Assembly: GCF_001698815.1 (NCBI RefSeq)
Contig: NZ_LGSI01000050.1
Location: 1 to 64,000 of the forward strand
Source: Pseudomonas syringae
Lineage (GTDB): Bacteria; Pseudomonadota; Gammaproteobacteria; Pseudomonadales; Pseudomonadaceae
Reading direction: 5' to 3'
DNA: 64,000 nucleotides
This document shows, piece after piece, positions 18,114-26,567 of the stretch. The stretch's first letter is position 1. Every line of letters starts with the position of its first letter. Made by a program: the position numbers and the translations under genes. The notes beneath the pieces are model-generated. The model made no database searches, had not been told where the DNA came from, and was given only the letters and a program-made list of their open reading frames with translations.

Positions 18114-20642
18114 TCAGAAGTCGTAAGCGAGTTTGGTGTACCAGAAGCCGCCAGCAGGCGAGAACGGCGGGTTGCCGTAGATGTAGCCGCCAGTGTTGTT
18201 GGCGACCGCGTTGTCATCGGGGCGCACGTCGAAAATGTTGATCCCGCCCAGCGACACGGTGATCGCATCAGTCAGCGCGTAGCTGACGTCCAGGTCGGTG
18301 ATCCACTTGGCGCCGAAACTGCGGTCGCCACTTTCCAGCTGTTGCAGGGCCTTGACCTTGCCGTAGCGGGTGGTTTGCAGATTGATGTCGAAGTCGTTGA
18401 TCAGCCAGTTGGCGCCGAGCACCCATTTGGTTTTCGGCGTGGCCTCGGTCAGATCGCCTTCACGGGCGCGGCCCACCCAGGTCAGGCTGCCACCGCTGTT
18501 GCTGCCCAATGACGACAACACATCCGGCGCGGCCTTGCGCCCGGTGATCGTGGTCTTGTTGTAGTTGAAGGCCGCGGTCCAGCGCACCAGCCCCAATGCC
18601 TGCGGGCGCCAGGTGTAATCGCTGACCACATCCACGCCGCGAGTGCGGGTGTCGAAGGCGTTGGCGTAGTACGAAACCCGATAACCCGAGTTCAGCCCGG
18701 CATCGGTAAGGATCGGCGACAGCGCCGGGCCGTACATGGCTTCGGTGCGGCTGATGCGATCCTTGATATCGATCTGATAGGCATCGGCGGTGAGGTTCCA
18801 CGATGGCAACGGCCGCCAGACGAAACCCGCACCGAGGTTAAAGGTTTTCTCGGCCTTGAGGTCTTCAGCGCCCAACGCCTTGGCGACGTCCGAGTCAACC
18901 GGCGCCAGCAGGTTCAAGGCCGGCACGATGGAGCCGTCGGGATTGCGCGCGGTCAGGCTGTTGGCGTCGGTGAAGGCGATCTGCGTCAGGGACGGGGCGC
19001 GGAAGCCGCTGCCCACCGTGCCGCGAATGGCAAAGGTATCGGTGAAGTCATAGCGAGAGTTGAATTTGCCGTTGAAGGTGTTGCCCGAGCTGTCGTCGAA
19101 ATGCTCGAAGCGCCCGGCCAGGCCGACGTACCATTTTTCGGTGGGATTAATCCCCAGATCCAGATAGGTCGCGTAGCTTTTACGTTCGATATCGACTTCG
19201 TATTCCGGGCGTACGATGGTCGCTGCCTGAGCGCCGACTTGCGCTGGCTGACCTGCCAGCGGGTTCGGATTGCCATTGGGTTGCAGGGCAGGGTAAATGT
19301 AGCCGCCGTTGCGATAGCCGATCTCGTCCCCGGCGAAAGTCTGGAAGCGTTCGCGCCGGAATTCCGCACCCCAGGAAACCTGCAGCGGTTTGGCCAGGCC
19401 AATGTCGTAGCCGCGACTGACGTCGAGGTTATTGGTCCATTCGGTGTTTTGCCAGGTGCCGAGATCACTGAAGCTGGTGGGCGAAGTCGGCCCGAGCGAC
19501 GGGTTGATGGTGAAGTCGCTGGCATGTTCCACGCGGTTGCGCCCCAGGCTGCTGCTGATGTCCCATTTCCACTCGCCCAGGTCGCCGCGTATGCCAGCCA
19601 GCGCCTGGAAATCCTCGGAGTGAATGTCGTTGGTGGGGAAGTAGCCGTTGGGGAACAGCTCCAGAATGTTGCCGTCGCCGTTGGCCCGGCGTTTGTTGTT
19701 GCCGATCACCGCATCCTGCTCGCCGTAGGTGCCGTTGGAATACAGCTCCAGTCCGTTACTGATTGGCAATGCGGCGTTGTAGCCCAGGTTGTAGTTCTTC
19801 AGCTCCGGATCGCCGTTGTGCAAACCGTCGCGATCCCAGCTGGCTTCGCGCGGGTCAGGCTGGCCGTTGGGCAGGGCGAACCAATTGCTGCCGGTCGCCT
19901 TGTTGTTGTAGGTCGTGGCATTGCGTTTACGCACATCGGCGCTGAGGTGCAGGAAGCCGCCATCGCCCAGTTCGAAACCGGTGTCGCCCTCGATCTGGCT
20001 TGATTCGCCATTGCCCTCGAACAGCTGGCCGGTTTGCGCCGAGATATGCCCGCCGCTGGACGCGTCCTTGAGGATCACGTTGATGACTCCGGCCACGGCG
20101 TCCGAGCCGTATTGCGCGGCGGCGCTGTCCTTGAGCACTTCAATGCGCTGCACGGCGCTGACCGGAATGGTATCCAGGTCCACCGCGTTGGCGCCGCTGT
20201 TGTCCACCGAGCCGGACGCCGGAAAGGCGGTCTTGTGGCGACGTTTGCCATTGACCAGCACCAGGGTGTAGGCGGGCGCCAGACTGCGGTTGGTCAAGGG
20301 CCGGTTGATCTGCCCGAGGCCGCCATTGTTCGAGCCGAAATTCATCGACGGCAACAATTTAGAGAGCACTTCGGAAAGCCCGGCGCGTCCGGATTTGCGC
20401 ACCGCATCGCCGGAAATCACGTCAATGGGCGCGGGGCTTTCGGCCACGGTACGCTCGGCACCGCGAACGCCGGTGGACACCACCGTGGCCAGGCGTTTTT
20501 CTTCGGTGTCGGTTTCCTGAGCCGCGATGCTGACCGAAAACGCCAGCAAGGTCAGGGGCAGCAGGGCACCGGCACGTCGGGCGGCAAGGTTTTTCTTCGC
20601 GGGTATGGCGGCCCGGTTGCTGTGTGCGAAATGGATAGTCAA
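18114..20642 (-). CDS. TonB-dependent receptor (paralog 1)
   Basis: Outer-membrane receptor of about 842 residues. The plug has APIDVISGDAVRKSGRAGLSE and IEVLKDSAAAQYGSDAVAGVINVIL, and the barrel ends in FWYTKLAYDF. This is the type related to the vitamin/heme/general-substrate receptors with a long plug, not the siderophore type. The frame is open to 20786, but I chose the TTG at 20642 because GGAG lies seven bases upstream and it places the signal sequence (KKNLAARRAGALLPLTLL) near the N terminus. It heads the operon of the peptide-type ABC importer and is a paralog of the receptor at 26568-29054. Confidence 0.9.
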   Translation of the reverse strand: MTIHFAHSNRAAIPAKKNLAARRAGALLPLTLLAFSVSIAAQETDTEEKRLATVVSTGVRGAERTVAESPAPIDVISGDAVRKSGRAGLSEVLSKLLPSMNFGSNNGGLGQINRPLTNRSLAPAYTLVLVNGKRRHKTAFPASGSVDNSGANAVDLDTIPVSAVQRIEVLKDSAAAQYGSDAVAGVINVILKDASSGGHISAQTGQLFEGNGESSQIEGDTGFELGDGGFLHLSADVRKRNATTYNNKATGSNWFALPNGQPDPREASWDRDGLHNGDPELKNYNLGYNAALPISNGLELYSNGTYGEQDAVIGNNKRRANGDGNILELFPNGYFPTNDIHSEDFQALAGIRGDLGEWKWDISSSLGRNRVEHASDFTINPSLGPTSPTSFSDLGTWQNTEWTNNLDVSRGYDIGLAKPLQVSWGAEFRRERFQTFAGDEIGYRNGGYIYPALQPNGNPNPLAGQPAQVGAQAATIVRPEYEVDIERKSYATYLDLGINPTEKWYVGLAGRFEHFDDSSGNTFNGKFNSRYDFTDTFAIRGTVGSGFRAPSLTQIAFTDANSLTARNPDGSIVPALNLLAPVDSDVAKALGAEDLKAEKTFNLGAGFVWRPLPSWNLTADAYQIDIKDRISRTEAMYGPALSPILTDAGLNSGYRVSYYANAFDTRTRGVDVVSDYTWRPQALGLVRWTAAFNYNKTTITGRKAAPDVLSSLGSNSGGSLTWVGRAREGDLTEATPKTKWVLGANWLINDFDINLQTTRYGKVKALQQLESGDRSFGAKWITDLDVSYALTDAITVSLGGINIFDVRPDDNAVANNTGGYIYGNPPFSPAGGFWYTKLAYDF

Positions 20643-21072
20643 GGCATCGCTCCGTGCGCCACCGGATGCAAGGTCCGGCAGGTTCGTGGTTTTTCTGGTT
20701 ATGGTCGCCTGACGGAGTTCGTGCGCATTCGAGGGGAAGGTGGTGGTGAGCCCTGAATCTATGTCAATGCAGATGTCTGGTAGCACGCTTGGCGAGGTGT
20801 TGATCAGAATTTAGCATTATGAATTTACATAAATATAATAATTAATCATGTTGTAGTTATAACCAAAATTATCCTTTCCGTTGATTTGTAACTTCCTAAT
20901 GCTATAAAAATCGGTTTCATGATTATGCGATATTATGATTAATACGGATGATTTGATAACCTAAAATAATATTAGGTTAGAACCCTTCGGCATTTCACAG
21001 ACCCGCCTCCAGCGCTTATGTTCATCCTCGAACCCGGCTTGTTAGCCGCCAACGATCAAGGGGATTTTCAGC
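20643..21072. promoter_or_regulatory. Divergent AT-rich control region
   Basis: About 430 bases between the TonB receptor operon (minus) and the flavin monooxygenase operon (plus). The segment 20800-20985 is strikingly AT-rich against the GC-rich surroundings and contains the inverted repeat listed separately. AT-rich promoters of this kind are typical of CysB-controlled sulfur genes, but no site can be called by eye with certainty. Confidence 0.5.
20957..20979. promoter_or_regulatory. Perfect inverted repeat TAACCTAA-N7-TTAGGTTA
   Basis: Eight-base arms with a seven-base AT spacer, about 95 bases upstream of the flavin monooxygenase ATG. Related strings occur at 20858-20866 (TTATAACCA) and, in the TauD/aldolase divergent region, near 30303-30311 (TAGGTTATA). 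Size and spacing fit an operator for a dimeric regulator. Confidence 0.45.
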
Positions 21073-22443
21073 ATGGCGAAGCAGCGACACCTCAAATTCG
21101 GGGCCATTCTCACGGGCGTGGGCACCTCCCAGAACGAATGGCTGAATCCAGAAATCCCTGGTGATGCCAGCGTCGACATCGACTGGTTTCGGCGTCAGGC
21201 GCAGCAGGCCGAGGCGGCGAAATTCGATCTGGTATTCATCGTCGACAGCCCGTACATCACGCCGGAATCCGCGCCGCATTACCTCAATCGGCTGGAGCCA
21301 TTGACGCTGCTGTCAGCGGTCGCCGGGGCGACGTCGAAGATCGGCCTGGTGGCGACGCTGACCACTTCCTATACGGAACCTTTCAACGTCGCACGGCAGT
21401 TTGCCTCGCTCGACCTGATCAGCAATGGCCGCGCAGGTTGGAACGTGGTGACTACCGGGCTTGAAGGTGCCGCTGGTAATTTCGGCCGCGAAGAGCATAT
21501 CGATCACACTGACCGCTATCGCCGTGCCCGTGAGCACGTTGAAGTGGTGCAAGGTTTGTGGGACAGCTACGAAGACGATGCCTTCCCGCGCGACAAACAA
21601 AGCCGGACCTTCCTGGATAAGCGTCGCCAGCATCGGCTCGACCATCAAGGTGAATTCTTTTCGGTCACCGGCCCGCTGAATATCCAGCGCTCCAGGCAGG
21701 GTCAGCCGGTGATTTTCCAGGCCGGTATTTCCGAGTCGGGCCGCGCCCTGGCGGCGGATTTTGCCGAGGGGATCTTCGCTGGCGTGGACAATTTTGAAGA
21801 TGCCCAGGCCTATTATCAGGACATCAAGCAGCGCGCTGCGGCGGCGGGACGTAACCCTGATCACGTGGTGATCCTGCCTGGCATCGCGCCGATCATTGCC
21901 GACACCGATGAGCAAGCGCGGCAGATCGAGCGTGACTTGCATGGCGAGCTGGATTTGAACAAGGCGTTGGTGGAACTGGGCCGGCCGTTCAACTACCACG
22001 ACTTCAGCCAGTACCCGCTGGATGAACCCTTTCCCGAGCTGGGCGACCTGGGCAGCAATGGCTATCGCGGGCATGCCGAACACATCAAGAACACTTCCCG
22101 CGAACAAGGCCTGACCCTGCGCCAGGCGGCGCTGCGCTTCGCCACCCGTTATTCGAACTTCGTCGGTTCGCCGCTGACCGTGGCCAATGAAATCGAGCGC
22201 TGGTTCGTCGAAGGTGCGGTGGACGGTTTCAATATCCGCCTCACCGCGCCGAGCGATTTTGCCGCGTTTGCCGACAAGGTGCTGCCGATCCTGCGCGAGC
22301 GTGGCCTGTTCCGCAGCGAATACAGCCACGACACCCTGCGCGGGCATCTTGGTCTGCCGGTCCCGCTCAATCGCCATACCGCGAGTGCGCAGCAGGCCAG
22401 GCAAAGCACCGTTGCCCAGCAAACTCCCGAAGTGGCGCATTGA
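21073..22443 (+). CDS. LLM-class flavin monooxygenase (NtaA/DszA type)
   Basis: Flavin-dependent monooxygenase of 456 residues in the NtaA/SnaA/DszA family, which uses FMNH2 from a separate reductase to oxidise organic substrates, including sulfones. Family signs include LKFGAILTGVGTS at the N terminus, ARQFASLDLISNGRAGWNVVT near residues 115-136, and FQAGISESGRALA near 217-229. The flavin reductase partner is not adjacent; the one at 4446-5036 is a distant candidate. It is the first gene of a two-gene transcript with a 2-hydroxyacid dehydrogenase. In the sulfur context a role in C-S cleavage is plausible but inferred. Confidence 0.88.
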   Translation: MAKQRHLKFGAILTGVGTSQNEWLNPEIPGDASVDIDWFRRQAQQAEAAKFDLVFIVDSPYITPESAPHYLNRLEPLTLLSAVAGATSKIGLVATLTTSYTEPFNVARQFASLDLISNGRAGWNVVTTGLEGAAGNFGREEHIDHTDRYRRAREHVEVVQGLWDSYEDDAFPRDKQSRTFLDKRRQHRLDHQGEFFSVTGPLNIQRSRQGQPVIFQAGISESGRALAADFAEGIFAGVDNFEDAQAYYQDIKQRAAAAGRNPDHVVILPGIAPIIADTDEQARQIERDLHGELDLNKALVELGRPFNYHDFSQYPLDEPFPELGDLGSNGYRGHAEHIKNTSREQGLTLRQAALRFATRYSNFVGSPLTVANEIERWFVEGAVDGFNIRLTAPSDFAAFADKVLPILRERGLFRSEYSHDTLRGHLGLPVPLNRHTASAQQARQSTVAQQTPEVAH

Positions 22444-22495
22444 TGCATTGCGCCGCTGAATTCCTGTCCGCCCAGCCATCGGCACGAGGTAATTG

Positions 22496-23446
22496 ATGAC
22501 ACAGACCGTAATAGCCAGTCAGCACGACGAAGAGGTCAACAGGCTGCTGCGCCAGCGTTTGCCGGAATACACCATCATTGGCATCGGGCCTGGTTTGCCG
22601 CTGTCGATCCCCGCCGAAGCGACGATCTTACTGGCGCGTCCGCTGATCAAACCGGGCACCACCGAGCGACCTGTGCGGCCCGAAGGCTGGCCCTTCAAGC
22701 TTGAATGGGTGCAGCTGGCATCGTCGGGCATTGATACTTATCCCGACTGGTTGTTCGAGGTGCCCAAGGTGTCTTCAGCGCGCGGCACTTCCTCGGTGGC
22801 AGTGGCGGAGTTTGCCTTGGCGGCGATTTTTGCTGGGGCCAAGAGCTTTCCGCAGGTGTGGATCAAGGACGTTTCCCAGTGGCAGCGATTCACCTTGCAA
22901 CTGGTCAGCGGCAGCGTGCTGGGTATCGTCGGTTTCGGGGCGATCGGCAGCGCGCTGGCCAGCCGTGCACTGGCGCTGGGGATCAAAGTGATTGCGCTGA
23001 ATCGTTCGGGTAAGCCTTTTGATGTGCCTGGCGTGGAGCGTGCGTCGAGCCTGCAAGCGCTGTTTGCCGAATCCGACCATGTGGTGCTCGCTGCGCCGGC
23101 GACCGGTAACACCCGGCATTTGGTCGACAGCGAACTGCTGCGTCACGCCAAACCTGGCCTGCACCTGATCAACATTGCGCGTGGCAGCCTGATCGACGAA
23201 ACCGCGCTGATCGCCGCGCTGGATCAAGGTCAGATCGCCAGTGCAACTCTGGACGTCAGCCAGATCGAACCCACCCCGGCGGATCACCCGTTCTACAGCC
23301 ACCCACAGGTCAGGTTGTCCCCCCACGTTTCCCCGGCGACGAGCGATCTGTGGGGCAACATCATCGAACAGTTCGTCGACAACCTGCGCCGCTTCCATCA
23401 GGACGATCCGTTGACGCAAGAGGTGGATTTTCAGCGGGGTTACTGA
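22496..23446 (+). CDS. D-2-hydroxyacid dehydrogenase family protein
   Basis: NAD(P)-dependent dehydrogenase of 316 residues in the D-isomer-specific 2-hydroxyacid family. The nucleotide-binding glycine motif is GIVGFGAIGSAL, and the catalytic residues appear as Arg in INIARGSLIDE, Glu in SQIEPTPADHP and His in RLSPHVSP. I chose ATG at 22496, with GAGGT just upstream, over the TTG three bases earlier. It follows the flavin monooxygenase by 52 bases, likely in one transcript, so it may process a hydroxy- or keto-acid product of desulfurisation (inference). Confidence 0.88.
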   Translation: MTQTVIASQHDEEVNRLLRQRLPEYTIIGIGPGLPLSIPAEATILLARPLIKPGTTERPVRPEGWPFKLEWVQLASSGIDTYPDWLFEVPKVSSARGTSSVAVAEFALAAIFAGAKSFPQVWIKDVSQWQRFTLQLVSGSVLGIVGFGAIGSALASRALALGIKVIALNRSGKPFDVPGVERASSLQALFAESDHVVLAAPATGNTRHLVDSELLRHAKPGLHLINIARGSLIDETALIAALDQGQIASATLDVSQIEPTPADHPFYSHPQVRLSPHVSPATSDLWGNIIEQFVDNLRRFHQDDPLTQEVDFQRGY

Positions 23447-23484
23447 CCGCTCCCACAGGGAGATGCATACCTATCCGTTGTTGC

Positions 23485-23730
23485 GGTAACGGCTACTTAG
23501 GGTTCCGCCCTTACGGCGGGTTACTTGGAAAAGCGCCAAGTAACCAAGCGCTCTCGCCCCTGACGTCCGGTGCCTCGCTTTGGCTCGACATACCCTCGCT
23601 CCGGTTCTGCTCCGTGGGCCCGCCGCCATCGGCCATCCATGGCCGGGGGCGACTAACCCGGCATCCCTGCCGGGTTGCCCACTTCGCAAAACCTGCGCTC
23701 GGCCTTCCGACGGGGCAGATCAAGATCAAA
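23485..23730. repeat. Intergenic repeat block of Pseudomonas
   Basis: A segment with several internal palindromes: GGTTACTT...AAGTAACC at 23519-23545, CCCGGCATCCCTGCCGGG, and GGCCATCCATGGCC. It occurs between convergent genes. I recall similar blocks in intergenic regions of fluorescent pseudomonads. Reading frames across it on both strands are open, but they look like artefacts of the repeat. It fills most of the 424-base gap 23447-23870. Confidence 0.6.
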
Positions 23731-23759
23731 AGCAAGATCAACAGCCAAAGCGACATGAA

Positions 23760-23795
23760 TCTGTGGGAGCCGAGCTTGCTCGCGAAAAAGGTCTG
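23760..23795. repeat. Single REP-like half-element
   Basis: CTGTGGGAGCCGAGCTTGCTCGCGAAA, one arm of the GTGGGAGCGAGCTTGCTCGCG palindrome type, with no inverted partner nearby. Confidence 0.6.
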
Positions 23796-23870
23796 GATAC
23801 CGCGGTTTTCCAGACAGCACGCGTTATCGTTGAAGCCCTTCGCGCAGTTCAAGTTAGCTCCAAAATACGA

Positions 23871-24554
23871 TCACACCGCCAACTGCACCGCCCGATCATC
23901 CAGCACATTGGCCACGGCTTGCAGGATCGGCTCGGCTTCGGAGCGCACCAGCCAGTCCGGGCTGACTTCGGCAAAGATCACCTGACCGTGGCCATCGATC
24001 ACCACGACCGTCGGTTGCGGCAATTCCCAGGTTCCAGTTCCGGTGACTGCGCCGATCCCGTTGCCTTTGCTCAACGAGGCCGCGCGTGAGGCTTCGTCGA
24101 AGCTGTAGAGAATGCCCAGCTGCCGCGCCAGCACGTTGTCGGTGTCGGTAGCGACTTCAAACTCCAGGCCGTGCCGCTGTTTGATCTCGATCAGACGCTC
24201 GGGAACCTGCGGGCTCACGGCAATCAACGGCACGCCGAGGGCCTGCAATTTGGCGAACAACTGACGCTGGTAATAGGGCAGGGCGATATTGCAGGCGGGG
24301 CAACCGGCGAAGCGAAAGAAGATCAGCACAGCAGGGCCGTAAGCGGTGAGCTGATCACGGCTGAAAGTGCCGCCTTCGACATTCTGCAATGTGAAGTCCG
24401 GTGCCTGATCACCAACCTGCACGAAGCGCGCATGCTTCGCGGCATCCACCAGCGTCTGGCGTTGATCTATATTGACCTGCAAGGCTTCTGGCGCCCAGCT
24501 GGTCAGGCGTTCGCTGTGCAGATCGGCGAGTAGTTGATTCAGTGATTCGCTCAT
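23871..24554 (-). CDS. AhpC/TSA family peroxiredoxin-like protein
   Basis: Thioredoxin-fold peroxiredoxin of 227 residues. The active site has Cys85 and Cys88 in FFRFAGCPACNIALPYY, a CxxC arrangement as in TlpA/PRX-like proteins rather than the single peroxidatic Cys of classic AhpC. Residues 49-60 (DQAPDFTLQNVE) are the AhpC/TSA start motif. The TAGGAATT before the ATG is a good binding site. It is the last gene of the TonB receptor-flavoprotein-ferredoxin operon, 14 bases after the ferredoxin, and probably protects that redox system or supplies a thiol-disulfide step. Confidence 0.85.
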   Translation of the reverse strand: MSESLNQLLADLHSERLTSWAPEALQVNIDQRQTLVDAAKHARFVQVGDQAPDFTLQNVEGGTFSRDQLTAYGPAVLIFFRFAGCPACNIALPYYQRQLFAKLQALGVPLIAVSPQVPERLIEIKQRHGLEFEVATDTDNVLARQLGILYSFDEASRAASLSKGNGIGAVTGTGTWELPQPTVVVIDGHGQVIFAEVSPDWLVRSEAEPILQAVANVLDDRAVQLAV

Positions 24555-24568
24555 GGGAATTCCTAGGC

Positions 24569-24931
24569 TCAAGGTTTTGTCGGAGGTGGCGTGGTGCGGG
24601 CGAGGGCGAAGATGCCGTCCATGCGCCAGTGTTGGTTGGTGTAGCGTGGGTCGGCGGCCCATTCGTCCCAGCCGGAGTCGCGGCGGTATTGGCCGAGTAG
24701 GCCACTGTCGCGAATCGCCTGCGGGTCGAGCGGGCGTGGTTGTTCGCAGTCGGGATCGACATACAGCGCATCTCTGGCGCAATACAGCTCGCACATGAAG
24801 CAGGTCTGGCAGGCCGCTTGATCGCGAATAGCAGGCACTGCCTGCTCGGTCAGCGCCAGGGCGTTGGTCGGGCAGACTTCCACGCATTTGCCGCAGCCGT
24901 TGCACAGGTCCGAATAAATCAGCTCGATCAT
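24569..24931 (-). CDS. Ferredoxin with two [4Fe-4S] clusters (AsfB/AprB-like)
   Basis: Small iron-sulfur protein of 120 residues. Two cluster motifs are complete: CNGCGKCVEVCP (residues 10-21) and CQTCFMCELYC (about 41-51). A C-terminal tail of about 60 residues, rich in Trp and Arg, is unlike bacterial 7Fe ferredoxins but resembles AprB or AsfB. Its start overlaps the flavoprotein stop by four bases, so the two are translationally coupled and likely form an electron-transfer pair. AsfAB of Pseudomonas putida S-313 is a reductase/ferredoxin pair needed to use aromatic sulfonates as sulfur source; the match here is by architecture, not by alignment. Confidence 0.85.
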   Translation of the reverse strand: MIELIYSDLCNGCGKCVEVCPTNALALTEQAVPAIRDQAACQTCFMCELYCARDALYVDPDCEQPRPLDPQAIRDSGLLGQYRRDSGWDEWAADPRYTNQHWRMDGIFALARTTPPPTKP

Positions 24932-26526
24932 GCGAGGGCTCCGTGAGTGAGTGGCGTCTTCAGGTGATCGTGACGAGACCAGACGCTGTCGAGCCCACCG
25001 ACTCGCAGGTGCGCGTCGAAGGCGGCGCTCTGTTGTGGGGTGTCGCTGCGTTGGTGCATACCGCGACTTTCCCGGCGTTGTTCGGCCGCGTGATAACACC
25101 AGCGTGCGGTTGCAGCCATGGCCAGCAGTTCCCGGGCGCGCAGCGGATTTTCTTCAGTACCTGGCGGCGCATCGCGCAGTTGATCCCAGATCGAATCCAG
25201 CGCCTGCAACGAGCTGCACAGCTGATTGCCGGAGCGGAACAGGTTCTTGTCCAGCGGGTGGACTTCAGCCTGGATACGCTTGATGAGCTGTCCGATGTCA
25301 GTCGCAGAACTGCTTTTTAACGGCTTTGCGTCAACCTTGGCAAAGCCGCGCAACGAGCCTGGAGAAGCGGTGCGAGTTTGAGCCAGCAAGGCAGCGCCGC
25401 GTCCGGCCCATTGCCCGGAAGATAAAGCCCAGGCTGAATTCTGCGCGCCGCCGCCAGATGTGGCACCGGCAATCGGCTCTCGACTGGAAGCGTCGCCCGC
25501 CGCGAACAATCCGGCGACTGTGGTCTGGCAATCATCGTCAACGATGCGCAAGCCTCCCACGCCGCGAATGGTGCCTTCGGCATGCAGCGTAACCGGGAAA
25601 CGTTGCTGATAAGGGTCGATGCCGTGGCGATCAAAAGGCAGCATCAGGTTCGGCTGGATGGTCGGCAGTTGCTGGCGAATGTCTTGCGGCACGCGCCCGA
25701 GTCGGCAGTAAACCGGACCTTCCAGCAGCGCGCGGGCCAGTTGACCGGTGAAGTCCGGGCCTTGCTGAATGGGCAGTTGACGGTCACTGGCGTCGAAATA
25801 GTCACCAAAGGTGTAGACCATCGAGCGGCTCATGCTGCTGCCCGCAGCAGCGATGCCGTAATAGTTGGAAAACTCCATGCCGGACAGCTCCGCACCGGCT
25901 TCCACCGCCATCAGGTAGCCGTCGCCGGTATTGGTGTGGCTGCCCAACAAGCGCGAAAGAAAACCGCAGCCGCCGGTGGCGACCACCACCGCCGAGGCTT
26001 TTACCTGCCAGTTACCGCCGGCCTGACGTCGCCATCCGCTGGCTCCGGCAACTGCGCCATGCTCATCGCGCAGTAATTGCAAAGCCGGGCTCTGGTCGAG
26101 AAGGGTGACGCCGCTGTCTTGCACCAGGCGGCGCATGCCACGCATGTATTCCGGGCCGCGCAAGCCCCGGTATTGGGTAACGCCGTGTTCGTCCTGAGGG
26201 AACGCGTAGTAGTCAGCGATCCCCGGCAGACTATTCCAAGTGGTGTCCAGCGCGCGGGCCATGAAGCGCGGATCGGCCAGGCCGTAGGCGGTGGTCAGGC
26301 GTTTTTCAATGGCCGAGGCGCGGGTTTGCGGATCAGGCGGCACCCACCAATGACCGGGGCCCGCCGTGGCGGTGACGCCGCTGGTGCCGCAGAAACCCTT
26401 GTCCGCCAGGATCACCCGGCTGCCTTGCCGCGCCGCAGCGACAGCCGCCCAGGTTCCGGCCAGGCCACCGCCAATCACCAGCACATCGGCGTGCAGATCC
26501 AGCAGCGGTGTCGAAGTTGAAGTCAT
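24928..26526 (-). CDS. FAD-dependent oxidoreductase (AsfA/AprA-like)
   Basis: Flavoprotein of 532 residues of the fumarate reductase/succinate dehydrogenase/APS reductase fold. The Rossmann motif VLVIGGGLAGTWAA starts at residue 15, followed by the TSGVTATAGPG capping segment and GLFAAGDASSREPIAGATSGGGAQNS near residue 350, which binds FAD and ends the flavin domain. There is no signal peptide, so it is cytoplasmic. It sits between a TonB receptor and a two-cluster ferredoxin, an arrangement that suggests a desulfonation redox pair like AsfAB. Alternatives: another flavoprotein such as a fumarate-reductase-like enzyme acting on a sulfur compound. Confidence 0.85.
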   Translation of the reverse strand: MTSTSTPLLDLHADVLVIGGGLAGTWAAVAAARQGSRVILADKGFCGTSGVTATAGPGHWWVPPDPQTRASAIEKRLTTAYGLADPRFMARALDTTWNSLPGIADYYAFPQDEHGVTQYRGLRGPEYMRGMRRLVQDSGVTLLDQSPALQLLRDEHGAVAGASGWRRQAGGNWQVKASAVVVATGGCGFLSRLLGSHTNTGDGYLMAVEAGAELSGMEFSNYYGIAAAGSSMSRSMVYTFGDYFDASDRQLPIQQGPDFTGQLARALLEGPVYCRLGRVPQDIRQQLPTIQPNLMLPFDRHGIDPYQQRFPVTLHAEGTIRGVGGLRIVDDDCQTTVAGLFAAGDASSREPIAGATSGGGAQNSAWALSSGQWAGRGAALLAQTRTASPGSLRGFAKVDAKPLKSSSATDIGQLIKRIQAEVHPLDKNLFRSGNQLCSSLQALDSIWDQLRDAPPGTEENPLRARELLAMAATARWCYHAAEQRRESRGMHQRSDTPQQSAAFDAHLRVGGLDSVWSRHDHLKTPLTHGALA

Positions 26527-26567
26527 GCAGGCAATGCTCCGCGTAAATCAATCCGGATTGGCCAGCT

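Noticed and set aside
20775..20800. Sigma-54 site at TTGGCGAGGTGTTGATC
   Set aside because: The spacing between the GG and the TTG element is one base short and the final GC is missing.
23511..23852. Minus-strand frame in the intergenic repeat
   Set aside because: Covers the repeat block; the predicted peptide has no recognisable domain, and the frame is better explained by the repeat.
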